DNA of 64,000 nucleotides. Origin: Benincasa hispida. Its lineage: Eukaryota; Streptophyta; Magnoliopsida; Cucurbitales; Cucurbitaceae. The translations under genes were made by a program, and so were the position numbers. The DNA is taken from contig NC_052354.1 of assembly GCF_009727055.1 (NCBI RefSeq), positions 37,438,543 through 37,502,542 on the forward strand. Direction: 5' to 3'. Positions 11,495-23,760 of the stretch are shown piece after piece. Below the pieces are notes generated by a model, which was not told the origin of the DNA, made no database searches, and saw only the letters and a program-made list of their open reading frames with translations. Position 1 is the stretch's first letter; each line of letters opens with the position of its first letter.

Positions 11495-11615
11495 TCGCTC
11501 TAAAGGGTATCGTTGGTGTCGCTATAGAGGGTATCGCTGGTGTCGCTCTAGAGGGTATCACTGGTATCGCTCTAGAGGATCTCGCCAGTGTCGCTCTAGA
11601 GGATCTCGCTAGTGT
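11495..11615. repeat. 24-bp minisatellite, about five units
   Basis: The unit is GGGTATCGCTGGTGTCGCTCTAGA with a few substitutions per copy. Translated on the plus strand it gives repeated RGYRWCRS-like octapeptides, because 24 bp is a multiple of three. That explains the open frame at 11364-11612, which I do not regard as a gene. The unit shares the words TATCGCTCT and GCTAGTGTC with the foldback arms at 2640-2750 and 3190-3270. Confidence 0.75.
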
Positions 11616-11861
11616 CTCTTGTGGGGATTTTTTATTCTTCAGTAAATGTAATGTCTTGGTTGCATGCATGTATTTATGTAATCTTTGTAGAACCTTAAGG
11701 GAGGTTTGCTGTTTGTATATATTACTAGTGTTTTAACAGGTTGGTATTTTAGATTAAAAGATCTTGGTGTGGGTGCTGGCAAGAGGGGCTAGTAACTACC
11801 ACGGTCATGATCCTTTTCCAGAGATAAAAAGGGTAATCTGGGAGGGGGTGTGACACTATAC

Positions 11862-12045
11862 GATCGCCTACCCAATGCTAGAACGATCGCCACTAAATGC
11901 TACACGATCGTGTACCAAATGCTACACGATAACTAAGCTCGCTAAACGATCACTTTAGCTCTGCTACACGATCACTGAGTAACAAAATACTATACGAAGT
12001 TGCAACTATATCAATCACATTTATACTATACGATCGCCCTCTTTT
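11862..12045. repeat. ACGATCG-motif cluster
   Basis: CTACACGATCGTG, ATACGATCGCC, AACGATCGCC and CTACACGATCACT recur about nine times within 180 bp. The central ACGATCGT is a palindrome. The same vocabulary forms the array at 47465-47825 inside a Copia LTR. Confidence 0.65.
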
Positions 12046-12248
12046 CCCTCCAACCAAACAACCTCTAAAATAAATTGAAAGTTGCAAACTATATCAATCA
12101 CATTTATGAAGGATTCATATTGATTCAATATAACTATCATTGATCTTGTAAAATAACAAATGTAATTTCCAAAATCATAACAATCACTGTATAGTGTCAA
12201 AATAATTTTCCAAAACTATTGTCAATAAACAAGTCTATCTATTGTCAA

Positions 12249-12790
12249 TCAAAGTTGTGATATTTTGAGATCAAAGCTTGGAGCGGTCGTCAATCTCACC
12301 TTGGAGACTGCCTTGTAGCTTTGCTTTGGAGACACCTTGGTAGACACATTTGGAGAGACCTCTTTTCGTCTTTCTTTTGTTTCTTTGTGTTCTCCAAAAA
12401 TTTTCTTGGTTGGTTTTTGCTGTCTTTTTGGTCTCTTGTTGTCCTCTATATTTTTTATGACAACTTTGGTCGATATTTTTTTGGACTCTTTTAAGAGTCT
12501 TTTCAATCACCTGAAATCATGGAATCAAATATAACATGACATCAATGTGCTATCAGTATCAAGTCAAGTAACTAAAACTTCCTATTAAACTAATCAATGA
12601 TTTCAGATATCACTGATAGCATGCTAATATTATTAATTAAGATCATCAATCAATCAAATACTTACATTCTTTTTCGTCATATCTTCTTTATTTTTTTTCT
12701 TCTTGATCTTCCTCTTCATCTTCAGGATCACCATGCAATTGTTCTTGTTGGTCATTCTCTTGATAACTTCTATCCTAAATAACAAACATT
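12249..12790 (-). pseudogene. Possible transposon-borne coding remnant, unidentified
   Basis: On the minus strand the sequence reads an acidic, Gln/Glu-rich stretch (YQENDQQEQLHGDPEDEEED, about 12695-12785). Further on comes a Lys-rich stretch of about 85 codons (12249-12506, including KRPKRQQKPTKKIFGEHKE). Acidic and basic linkers of this sort occur in transposon-captured plant proteins next to DUF1985 or Ulp1 domains, but neither domain is visible here, so the identity is unknown. It may equally be chance open sequence. No start context or splice structure supports a gene. Confidence 0.25.
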
Positions 12791-13150
12791 GTGGAACCAT
12801 TACATTCATATCAATGAATAGCAATAATAGTGATAGATACTTTTCCTATGAATAACAATCATCAAAATCACAGTATAGGGAACTAAATTAGCATCAATGA
12901 TAGCATCCATCAGTGATAGTTTGTTGATAGACAAATCAATCACAAACTATCAATGAACTGTCAACATAATTCCCTAAAACAAACATGTGAAACCATTACA
13001 TTCATATCATTGATAGCAATAATAATGATAGATACTTTCCTATGAATAAACAATCATCAAATCACAGTACAGGGAACTAAATTAGTATCAATGATAGCAT
13101 CCATTAGTGATAGTTTGTGATAGACAAATCCATCAATAAACTATCAATGA
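12590..13150. repeat. CTATCACTGATAG-family array with a duplicated block of about 180 bp
   Basis: A block containing AACAATCATCAAAATCACAG, GATAGCATCCATCAGTGATAG and AACTATCAATGAACTGTCAACAT at about 12785-12975 is repeated almost word for word at about 12985-13165. Each copy carries the CTATCANTGATAG core several times. Confidence 0.7.
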
Positions 13151-13165
13151 ACTGTCAACATATTC

Positions 13166-14339
13166 CCTAAAGCATCATGATAAACTTCAGTTAAACAACA
13201 ATAAATAACTAAATTAAGCATAATATTCACTGAAACATCAGCAAATCACAACGAAACACAATACTAATCTTCACATAATTAGCAATCAAACACAGTCAAC
13301 AATAAACTATCTACATATTCCTCGAAAAACTAGCAAATTACAATCAACATTACAAATAATCTTCACATAATCAACATTTTGATGACTATTAGTCTATGAT
13401 GACTACGCTGTGATGACTACACCGTGATGACTACACTATGACCAAAATGCATAATAAAATGAAACACCTAAAAAAGCTAGAGAATGCACGTAGCCCTAAT
13501 TTGAAATAACTATTTATCTTCTTATATAAACTGTCAATGGAAGAAGAACGATGCCCTATGTTTTCGAATTCCTGCTATCAATGATGAAGAGATGAACAAA
13601 GGAAAACGAAGAAACGAAGAAGAACAACGTACCTTTTGAAGTTTGGAGCGAAATCGATGGGAAGAAGACGGCACTGTCGAAATCAAAAGGTTGAAATCGA
13701 AAGGAGATGGCACTGTCGAAGCTCGAAAGGGTTGGAAGTGTTTTTTGCGTTTTTCGGAAGAAGATGAAGGGTCGAAATGAAATTTATAATTAATAAAATA
13801 GTCCTTTATATTGTGGCCAAACAGATTTATATGGGCCCATGTCCATTTTAGTCTTTTCTTTTTTCTGAGCTAAATCTTTAATATAAAAAATTTATATTTA
13901 TAAATACTTTTATCTTATTACATAAACTCTAATATTTATTATAAAATAAATATTCATGCAACTTTCCCTAAACATAAATCGAAAATTCAATATATATTAA
14001 ATATACAATAAAAAAAATTAAACACAAATCTAAAAGTTTCGAGGTAAACTTGTTTAAAAGAAATTAATTAAAAAAGAGCTCCCGTCCCGACCATGTAAAG
14101 GTCAAATTTGGAGGCGTTCGGCGACCGCAACGGAGCTATCTCATCATCTCCCCTCATGCATTTCTATTTAACTATTTTAATTATTTATTTAATTAGATTA
14201 TATATATTAATATTTTATAATATATATCCTTTCATTAATTACTTTGGCTTTTCCTTCACGCAAATTACTACAAATCCCAAACATTTTTTTAAAATTTATT
14301 TTTACTAATTATAATATGTTTAAATCCTATGTTCATCAT
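13166..14339. other. Non-coding transition region
   Basis: Short repeats of ATGACTACACTGTGATGACTAC lie at about 13380-13440. A less AT-rich part at 13540-13790 contains a repeated GGCACTGTCGAA word. No gene is recognised. A short GC-richer island (14080-14160) also holds no identifiable product. Confidence 0.4.
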
Positions 14340-14830
14340 TAAACTTTGAATATTGTTATTTTAAACGTTAAAAAACATCCATTATAATCTCTAAATTTGT
14401 AAAAATTATTTATTGTAGTCCTTGCTATTAAAATTTTATTAACTCTTAAATAGAATGGTAAAATGATATGTATTTTTTGATAACTAAGATGCTAAATAAA
14501 TTAGTCACACTGAAAAATTTAGAATTTTAATTTTGAATTAGGTTGTAAAATGATTTGTATAAGAGATTTCAAAACTCATTTTGGGTTCAAGAATTTTTCC
14601 GTCCACTATTTGGACGCATTGATCATTGATATTTTACTTCACCTCCATTTTGTTCAACCCATATTATATGCAATTTTATCCTTAAATTGATTTCATCCTT
14701 AAAAGTTAATAGAAATTTAATAATAAGGACTAAAATAAATACTTTTTAAAAGTTTAGAAACTAAAACAAACGTTTTTAAAAGTTTGGGGACCAAAATAGA
14801 ATATAGTTTAGAATTCAGAGACCAAAATAG
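14340..14830. mobile_element. Foldback MITE-like element
   Basis: The left arm contains ATTGTAGTCCTTGCTATTAAAATTTTATTAAC (spread over 14403-14452). It pairs with the right arm GTTAATAGAAATTTAATAATAAGGACTAAAAT (about 14706-14737) and its extension through AAAGTTTGGGGACCAAAATAG. The arms flank about 250 bp of non-repetitive DNA. The words AGTCCTT and GGGGACCAAAATAG are typical of plant foldback elements. I did not identify a target duplication. Confidence 0.55.
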
Positions 14831-15094
14831 TATTTAAATCATTATAATATTAATATTCAAATTAGTAACAGATACGCCCTACACAACCTCATCTCAAAAA
14901 ACAAATCCACTCATTAAAAACCTCAAGGTTTCAAAAATAATAATAAAATAAAGACATCAATACTATATTGTACCTAAACTCTCAAATTATTTATTTTAGT
15001 TAACTTTTATGTTTGTTGCCTCATGATATGTATCTTTTAAAACGTCTATTTTCAATCCCTTAACTTGTGTATATATATATAAAATAGGAAATAT

Positions 15095-15545
15095 TTTTTT
15101 TATCCTTAAATTTTAGGTTTATTTTTTATTTTGTACTTAAGTTTTAAAATGTTAAATTTTTATTACTTTAGTTTCCAGTTTAATTTCAATTTAATTCCTA
15201 AATTTCAAATTTTACATTTTTAACATTGATTTTTCACTAAATATCCACTTTCGATCTTAGTAATGTTAATATTTATTAATTAATTAAACGAATAATAATT
15301 AATTAAGTTTCACTGTTTTTTTCCATTACTATCAAAATTAATAATAAATTTTTACTTCATTATTATTTTAAATTAATTAATAAAATTTGCACCCAAATTG
15401 AAAGTAGATATTTCGTGAAAAATCGAGATTAAAAGTGTAAGAACAAATTAAAACAAAAACTCAAAACTTAAAAATTAAACATGCAAATTTTGAATTGTAG
15501 GGACCAAATAAAAAATAGATCACAATCCTAGAATAAAAATGTATT
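15095..15545. mobile_element. Foldback MITE-like element
   Basis: The left arm (about 15095-15260, with TTTATTTTTTATTTTGTAC and TTTTTCACTAAATATCCACTTTC) is the reverse complement of the right arm (about 15395-15545, with GAAAGTAGATATTTCGTGAAAAA and GGGACCAAATAAAAAATAGAT). The loop is about 135 bp and AT-rich. Both sides border TATATATA tracts, which hides any target duplication. Confidence 0.6.
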
Positions 15546-17220
15546 TATATATATATTTATCATTTTTAGTCTATCCACTCGTCAAATGCTTATTTCTAAC
15601 CTATATAGTTTGAAATTGAGCTCATATTAATATGCTAGTCCAAACATTCAAAATCATGGAATTTTTTATTTCTTAAAAATAAAGATATGGACCAAAATTA
15701 TTATTATTATTATTATTTTAATATTATTTTAATCACTATACTTTCCGCTTCATTTCTATTTTAGTCTTTATATTTTAAAAAATAATCATTTTTGTTTTTA
15801 GGGCAAGGTTTTAATATACATATATACAAAATGGGATTTATTTGACAAAAATTTATAGTTATATTTTCATAAAGTTAGTGAGTGAAGTGTTACACAAAAA
15901 TTTTGCATGATAAAAAAATGATATAAAATAAAATGAACTAATGACTAATTTTAAAAAGTATATGAAACAAAATAATTTTTAAAAGTATACGAAACAAAAT
16001 CAACATTTTAAATATATGTAAACTAAATTGAACTAAAGTAGAGAGTATGAAAAATTAAATATCAATAAAAATGTCAAACATGTTGGTGAAAATTTAATCC
16101 GATAGTTATACTAAGCTAAATAAATCTATCAATATATAGTCCATTCTCACCAAGAGTTTCATGTTTAACCTGAAATAATTTCAATCTTTGAAAGTCTCCT
16201 CAATAGCCCTTATTGATTTTTTTTTGTTTTTAATTTTTAAAACTTAATTAAGCTTACAAATATATCTCTAAATTCTAGATTTTTTATTTTATCCACTTTA
16301 TAAATACTTTCAAAAATCAAGTTAAGTTTTGAAAATCGAGGTCATATTTGATAATGATTTTATTTTTTGTTTTTTATTTTTGGAATTTGTGCTCGTGATT
16401 TTGAAACAAGATATCTTGTATTACCCCAGGACCAATCACACATTTGAGAGTCAAGAAGCTACATATAGTTATGAATTTGTACATATACAAATAGAGATGA
16501 ATTCAATTGAGGGAATTCATAAAACAAAAATTGATCATAAACTCTATAATTAATTTCATATGATGCTACAAATGAAATTAATTGAGTTTTGTTAAAGTTC
16601 ATTTTTGTAAGCATACTTTATTTTGGTATTTTAGTTTTGGACCCTTGTATGTCTTATTTGAGCTAAGTATTTTTGAGTTAGGGATAGAATGTACTTTTAG
16701 ATTATTTTTTTTTTTGTTCTTTTTTTTCTTTGGCTAAGATTTTAAGGGACTTGAATGGGAACATTATAAGATTATTTGTTGAGTTTTGAGTTGAAGGAAA
16801 TTCTAATTGATGAACGAGGTTCATCATCACTTTATAGTTTTTGAGTAAGTTGCTAATTAGAACATCACGTAGGTCTGATCAAATTTTAGAAACTAAACTT
16901 ATAATTTTATTTAGGACTGATAAGAGAAACAACAAATTTTAAAGTTTCATTTGGAAAAATGGTAAAAAAAGTTTTAAAATGATAAAAATAGTAAAATGAA
17001 TTTATATAATAAAAAATACTGATTAGTAAATGACAAAACTATCCTAAAACAATAAAATTAAGTATAAATGAAAATGTAAAATACACAGTTTAAAAAATAA
17101 CACGAATACCACAAATACAGTCTACCTAGACATGCACATTCTAGAACCACAAATATATAGTATCTAAACATTCCAGAAGCAAAATTAAAAATCACTCAGT
17201 ATGGTCCTTTATGCAAAGGA
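15546..17220. other. AT-rich DNA, no gene seen
   Basis: Low-complexity sequence. A fragment at about 16340-16390 (CATATTTGATAATGATTTTATTTTTTGTTTTTT) looks like one end of the hAT-like MITE found complete at 19971-20248. The frame at 16329-16553 starts in that fragment and has no recognisable product. Confidence 0.4.
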
Positions 17221-17465
17221 AGATGACGAGTAGTTGATGGGGGTCATTAGAAACTTATGGATGTATACAACAATGGACTTCTTCCAAGGTGAGAAAGAGC
17301 AAAGTAAAGAAGTTGTTGGCAAGTGAATATGTGAATGAATTGCAACTTCATGACGATGTGACCATTGGAAGTATGATCAACTTTAAATACTATCAATCCC
17401 AGAACGTCATCGAAAATGATGTTCAAAGTAGAAACAAAAGCAGAAAGTATGTGTGCAAGCGAAAA

Positions 17466-17655
17466 AAAGGTCGGCAACTTGAACCATCTATCGAAGACAT
17501 GAGATTGCAATGGAGAAAATGAGATTTTGGGGGCGGCTAAGTAAAGAAAATGATGATGGAATTAAAAAAGAGTTGTTGAACCAACTATCGAAGACATGAG
17601 ATTGCAATGGAGAAAATGAGATTTTGGAGGCAGCTAGAGTGAAGAAGATGAGATT
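17466..17655. repeat. Tandem duplication, unit about 97 bp
   Basis: The word ATCGAAGACATGAGATTGCAATGGAGAAAATGAGATTTTGG occurs at about 17490 and again at about 17587, each followed by a related GGCAGCTA-containing tail. It lies at the 3' end of an open frame of unknown meaning. Confidence 0.7.
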
Positions 17656-17683
17656 TGAGGTTTTTTTTGTTATCTTCTTTTAA

Positions 17684-17790
17684 TAAATAATAATAATAAT
17701 GATAATAATAGTAATAAGAATAGTAATAAGAATAAGAATACTAATACTAATACTAATACTATTATTATTAATTATTATTAATAAACTAAA
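17684..17790. repeat. Trinucleotide microsatellite (AAT/ATT)n
   Basis: Compound (TAA), (TAG), (AAG) and (TAC) triplets run for about 100 bp and end in (ATT)n. Such tracts are length-variable. Confidence 0.85.
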
Positions 17791-19970
17791 AATATATATA
17801 TATACACTACACATCCACATGTTTCAAACCTTTAAAATTTAATTCCCATTTATATGGTTCAACAAGCCATTTTTACATGTTTGTATACGAAAAATTGAAA
17901 ACATCTAAAATATAAAGAAAAAAATCAAATTAATTTGATAACAATATGTATAAAATAATTTAAAAAAATATTTAGATACAATTGAATTTGTAACAAACAT
18001 ATAAACAAATCAAAAGGTTGTTGGATAAAATCAAATTTGATAATAAAAAAATAAATTCAAATATAAATTGGAAAGAAAAAACATTAGTTTTTGTTTATTC
18101 TGATTAAAAAAAATCGATAAGTAGTTACATAAAATCTAATTTGATAATAAAATATAAATTCAAATATAATTCTGTTGAAAAATCAGGAAGGGAGTTCGTT
18201 TATTTACAATTATATTGTATTCATAATTCAATTTTCATAAGCTTCACAATTACACTGTATTTATAACTTCATCAACCATAAAAACCTATGAAAGAAGGCT
18301 AACTTGTTGTAAGCATAGCAAAAATAGCAAGATTGTAAAAGTGAATACTTATTTGTTTGTCAAAAAGACAAATTAATGATATAATAATATAATAAGATGA
18401 TAATGAATAAAAGATAATTAAAAAATATAAAAAATGATCAAATTTAAATGAAATATATAGTTTATTAGATGATAATATGTATAAAATATTCCGTAAAATC
18501 CTAACTAAAATAAAAAAATTTAATCCGAATTTAGAATAATTAAAAATGAATAAAATAATATAAAATCTAAAGATATATTATAAATTAAAATCCTAACGGT
18601 GATAAAAAAAATTAAATATTGATTAATTCTGAATATTTTCTAAGAGTGGTTAAATCAAAACAAATAGCTAATTTGAATTATGGGAGAAAAATGAGGAAGA
18701 GATTGGTTTATTTTAAATCAATTCGTGAAGTAGTTATCAAAATCTAATTTTAATATTAAAAATAAATTTAAATTTCAAAAGAGGGAAAAATGAAGAAGAG
18801 ATTGGTTTATTTTAAATCAAATCCTAATGGTAAAGTCATAGCAAAAACAATAGATTGTTAAAGAAACCACAAGAAACCTAGATCAATAAAACCTTTGTGT
18901 AAATAACAAAAATTAGGCAATGTATGCTTATTCTTGTGCAATCAATGCATGACCATTTTTGTAGGAAGTGATATTTGTTTTTCCAAAATGTTAAAATAAT
19001 ATAAAAAATAGCATATTATTAAAAATGTATGTATATAATTATGAAAAACAATATAAAGATTTGAATAAAATATATGAATAAAAAAAGTTTTAATAATATA
19101 TGGATATTTCAAATATAAATTTAGTAGAAGAAATCTGATATTTTATTAAGGTGAGAAATTTGAAAAGTAGTTAAACAGAATTTAAAATAATAGTAGAATA
19201 CAGAGATTATGTTGAAGCAAAATTAGGAGGGTAGTTGTTCTTGACAAATATTTATATATACCTCGACCCTATTTTCTATTTTGGAATTATTTGTAGTTTT
19301 ATCAACAATAACAAACAAGACTAGGATAAATCAAGAATTTAGAAACTTGTGATCATGTGCATGAGTTGTCATAATTCTTATTCTTGGACGGTTCTTTTAT
19401 TTTTCAAAATGAAACCTCAAATTCCGTCACACACTCCAATTCTCCTTTTATCTATATGAATTTGTGTCCATCAAACTATATATATATAATTTTGGATCTA
19501 CCACTAAATTTAATATTATTCTGGTTTGCGGATTTTAGGTGATTTCTTAGTTTATATTTAAACAAGTTTTTTCATTATGATTTTTAATTAATTTTTAGTA
19601 TTAAATTAATTTAGTTAGAGACAGCGTCTTTTGCATTCACAAGCAAACATGCCTTCACCCACCATTCCGTTTGTATATATTATATAATAAACTATGACTA
19701 CTTAATTAGCTGTCACATTGTCAAGGATTTCTTCTTTTATTTTTTCTATATATTTTTTTACTTTTCCCTCTAAATTTCAAATATATTAATAGTTAATTAT
19801 AAGTATAAAATGAGTTATGTTGGAGTACAAGTAATTTAATAGTTTTCTTTAAATAAATGAATATGATTTGCATTTATTGATTGATTTTTTTTAATAAAAA
19901 AAACATGGTTTAATTTTTACTTTGATTCTTATATATATATTTTTAAAGGTTTATTTTTATATACTCTTAC
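17791..19970. other. Very AT-rich DNA, probably decayed repeats
   Basis: No gene. A word containing GAAGAGATTGGTTTATTTTAAATCAA occurs at 18681-18720 and again at about 18779-18823, a direct repeat at about 98 bp spacing. Related words at about 18050-18190 suggest an old multi-copy repeat. No termini could be set. Confidence 0.4.
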
Positions 19971-20248
19971 GTCTGTTTGAAAATCATTTTATTTTTAAAA
20001 ATTAAGTTTATTTCATGAACATTTCTTACAATGATTTGCATATTCAATGATTGAATTTTTAGCAAAATTCTAAAAACAAAAACTACTTTTTGAAAACTAT
20101 TTTTTTTTAGTTTTCAAAATTTGACCTGGACTTTTAAATAATTGGTGAAAAATAAATAACAAAAGAAGAAATTTGGAGGTCGAAGTAATATTCATATGCT
20201 TAACTTACAAAAACAAAAATAAAAAACAAAATAGTTACTAAACGGGAC
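19971..20248. mobile_element. hAT-like MITE, apparently full length (278 bp)
   Basis: The left end is GTCTGTTTGAAAATCATTTT. The right end, read on the other strand, is GTCCCGTTTAGTAACTATTTT, giving imperfect terminal inverted repeats. The middle carries ACAATGATTTGCAT, TTAGTTTTCAAAATTTGACC, TAATTGGTGAAAAATAAATAAC and AATTTGGAGGTCGAAGTA, all shared in order with the copy in the IAA33 intron. I could not see a convincing 8-bp target duplication. Confidence 0.65.
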
Positions 20249-22649
20249 TTTAACATACTTTTTGTTTATTCTAACTATTTTACATTTAAAATATATTTTT
20301 TGATTTTTATATTTTTAGAAATAGATTGTTTTTTTTTTTTTTATATCATTCATTTTTTAGAATATTTTTATTGCTCTATTTTTTTTTAATTCAAGAGTTT
20401 TCGTTCTAAATGAAGTTTGTGTTCAAATTTTGCAACCAAAATATTAAAATGATCCTTTTGTTTTAACACGAAGTGAATGTCTTAAAAAGTACAAAAGATA
20501 TTTAAAGGAGACAAAAACTTGTTTAAAAAAAATACAGAAGCTAAAAGTATATAGAGATCAACAAACATTAAAATTATATAGAAATCAAAATAGGCCTCGT
20601 GTTGAGAAAAATAAAATAAAATAAAAATACCACTAATTATTTTAAATAAAGATAATTATTTTAAATAATAAAATTATTAAAAATATCACTATCTATAAGT
20701 GATCACAATAGATTTCTATAACTGTTTATGGCAGTCTATCACAATCCATCAATAATAGGTGATAACATTTTGATATATTTATAAATAAATGAACTTATTT
20801 TTTTTTTATTTAAAGATAACCTTTAAATAATAAACTAAATCTAAATAGACTTATTTCCATTTTTGTTTAAAGTTATAATCGTTTCATTTTGTTTGATTTG
20901 TCAACTGTGTGAATCCAATATTACACCGATGTAATTTTCAAACTTTTGTCAAACATAAAAAAGTTATATATTTTTTAATAAAAATTATTAAATTAAGCTT
21001 ATTTGTCTTTTTGTACACAATTTCTTACCTTTTTTTAAATAGTTTTTGCTATTAACAAATGAAACAAATGTAGACAAGTATTTTTGTAATATTTAATTTT
21101 TAATTATTACAAATAAAAAAAACCTAATGATTATGGAGCAAGTTTTCATTTCAATGATGGGAAGAAAGATAAGAGTAAATTAAGAATATATATTAATGCA
21201 TCAAAGTACTATCACAAGTTCTGAAATGAAAGAAAAAAAATTACAACTTGAAAAAAAAAACATATGAATGAAGAACCACTGATTTATTTATAAAATGCAT
21301 GATATATATTTTTAAATGTGAGGTCTACACCAGAGAAATTGTTTTTTTTTTTCCCTCCCTTTTGAACTTCAGGAAAATTGTTATACAAATAAAAAGAATA
21401 AAAAAAACATTTTACTTAAATTACAACTTACAAGTGTTAATTTTGTCCATTTCAATTTCACCCCCCAACTTTTTTACAAAGTTAGGTTAAACGAAAGTTT
21501 AGTCCTTAAAATTTTAAATTTGTATCTATTTAATCTCTAAACTGTAAAAAATGTCTAACAAAATCATTATAAAGTTTTAGATTTATGTCTATTTAATAAA
21601 ATGGATAGATTATCAATTTAGTATCGACTAAATTCTTGAATTTCCAATTTTGATGTTTAATTAATAGGTCATAAATCTATTCAACTTTAAAGGAAAAAAA
21701 TCACACACCCACCCGACAAAAAAGTAAAAATTTAATTCTATTAAAAGTAAAATTCAATTTTATACAAAATAGTTAAATTAGTTACTTTTTAAAATTTTTT
21801 AACATATGAAATCCTATTAAAAAAATGAAAACTAGAGAGAAAGTGGAAGGCTTAGGAACCACAAATTGGATAGTTTTAATTTAAATTATAAATTATACTT
21901 ATAATTTCATTCACATGTACTTTCACTTGAACGATCCTTATGATCCGTCCCACACTAATGAGTATTTTTTTGAAAAAATGTTGGCCTCATTAATGCCCCG
22001 ATAAGCTTTATAAATAAATGTTGTATTAGACCTTTTAAAATAAATAAATAAATAAATGTTGTGTCAGACCACATAGATACAATGTTAATATTTATTATCC
22101 ATAATGCATTATTTGTTGAAAAATTTGACACAACAGGATGAGAAATTATCTCTTTTGAAGAAAAAAAACTCTTATTTAGAAATATACAAAGATGAATATT
22201 TAGAAATTACTCATTCACTCTCAAGACCCCTACTTACTTTGACTCACATATGGGGTCACATCTCCTATTTATAGGCATGAAATCCTTGAACCTCGAAAAA
22301 TAAGATTTTTCTAGACTTTTCTTAGATCTAACTAATTCTACATAATTCTATGAGATTATCCTTATCTTAAGGAATTCTCAAATTTCTTATAAACTAAAGA
22401 AACCCTATGATATTTTTAGATTTTTTCTTTGAGATATATATTTACATATTTCAACATAATTTTAGAAGAGTCTATCATACATATTTTCAATAGAAGCTTC
22501 TAGAATAATTAGTGTTGCTTCTATTTCAATATCATTTATTGATAGTAGATAACGACATTGCCTTTTATTTTTTTTGAAAGAATAAACAACACAAAAACGA
22601 CAACCAATAACCACAAGATTACACAACGTAAACCACTCAAGTAAGGAAT
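20249..22649. other. AT-rich intergenic DNA with MITE fragments
   Basis: A segment at about 20680-20790 (TATCACTATCTATAAGTGATC, then CAGTCTATCACAATCCATC) looks like the core of a cucurbit MITE without clear ends. (TAAA)n tracts occur near 22035-22055. No coding sequence is supported. The frame at 21299-21490 is low-complexity. Confidence 0.4.
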
Positions 22650-23760
22650 CTAAAGTATACTAGACACTTGATCCTGCAATGTTTTATGAGCCAACTCATT
22701 TTGGCTACGATGAACATGAGAGAAAGCCACAACATCTTGCTCACTACCTATTTCTATGGCCTTAGAAATAAAGAAAGAGACTTCAGAAATATCAACAGCC
22801 TCGTCATTCAACAACTTGACTACCTCTAGAAAATTAGAATTAGCAAAAATATTTGAGATCAAAAGTGATGAAATACTTTCAAGCCTAGAGCATATTGCCA
22901 TCACTTTAAGAATATTCACCTCCTTGCAATGGGGATGAACTTCAATACAACAAGACGAACTCACCTTAGATGGTCTTGAAGAACCCATCCCAGGCGTCCC
23001 GAATTGAAAATAGGGTACCAAGCAGCATAAGTGTTCAACTTCCAATATGAAATAGCAGGAGGTTGCAGCCAACCATCAAAGAGATAATGCCAGAAAGGGA
23101 CATCTTCTTGCCGTTTTCATCTGATTCAGCACCAACATGTTGAGTCTGATCCACATATTTGCGAATCACATCGTTAATAGTCTCAAAGTCCTCCAAGTTA
23201 AGCTTCTAACGAGACAACAGGAGGATGAAGTAATATGGGACTTGGACAAAAAGGGAGTTTTTACTGCTAAAAGTACTTATTTTTTGGGTTTAAAACTCGC
23301 TTATATGAATGCAGCTAGCTCGTATAAGTTGAGACCCAACATGTTGGATCAGACTTTAAACCCAAAAAATAAGCACTTTTAACAGTAAAAACTCCCTTTT
23401 GGTCTAAGTCCCATATTACTTCACCCTCCTGTTGTCTCGTTAGAAGCTTAATTTGGAGGATTCTATCTACATCATTAGGAATGAAACTCGTCTGCACTAG
23501 AAGAGCCCCACCAAAAGTTTGAAAAAATTTGATAGACCTCATCACAAAGACTTTTAGACATCTAGAAGCAACTCATAGTATAAGTTAAGACCCAAATATT
23601 GTCCCAGCATTGTTGTGTAATTCATCCCCAAGCCATCCTAAATGTCCTGGATCATATTCGACGAACTGTTCTTACTGACCACGAACATGAACTTATGAGC
23701 ATTAATCGTCTGCCTTGACGCTTTCTCATACGTTTCCAGCACCTTCTTAAAAAAAAACAA
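22650..23760 (-). pseudogene. LINE (non-LTR retrotransposon) 3' remnant: RT end, zf-RVT, RNase H
   Basis: Reading down the minus strand, about 23750-23560 gives an RT C-terminal piece (KVLETYEKASRQTINAHKF, then YLGL). About 23500-23353 gives a zf-RVT-type piece (DVDRILQIKLLTRQQEGEVI, then W-D-L-D-Q-K-G-VFTVKSAYFLGL). About 23072-22650 gives an RNase H-like piece (FLEVVKLLNDEAVDISEVSF, then VAFSHVHRSQNELAHKTL). This is the normal 3' order of plant LINE ORF2. Frames are broken and large parts are missing. The RNase H piece keeps the HVxRxxNxxAH block. The element is dead, and a local inverted duplication has altered its zf-RVT region. Confidence 0.75.
23137..23470. repeat. Inverted duplication within the LINE remnant
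   Basis: About 110 bp at 23180-23292 on the plus strand (AGCTTCTAACGAGACAACAG through TTTTTTGGGTTTA) are repeated in reverse complement at about 23353-23465, separated by about 60 bp. Both arms encode the same zf-RVT segment (EVIWDLD.KGVFT.KS), one on each strand. Only the minus-strand arm agrees in direction with the rest of the LINE. Confidence 0.85.

Noticed and set aside
11364..11669. 82- and 74-codon frames with repeated RGYRWCRS or ARSSRA peptides
   Set aside because: A 24-bp minisatellite stays open in all frames. Antisense frames mirror each other, which is typical of repeats and not of a gene.
17247..17522. Overlapping 87-codon minus and 77-codon plus frames
   Set aside because: They are antisense to each other, have no recognisable domain, and end in a local tandem duplication. 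A real small gene cannot be excluded but has no support.
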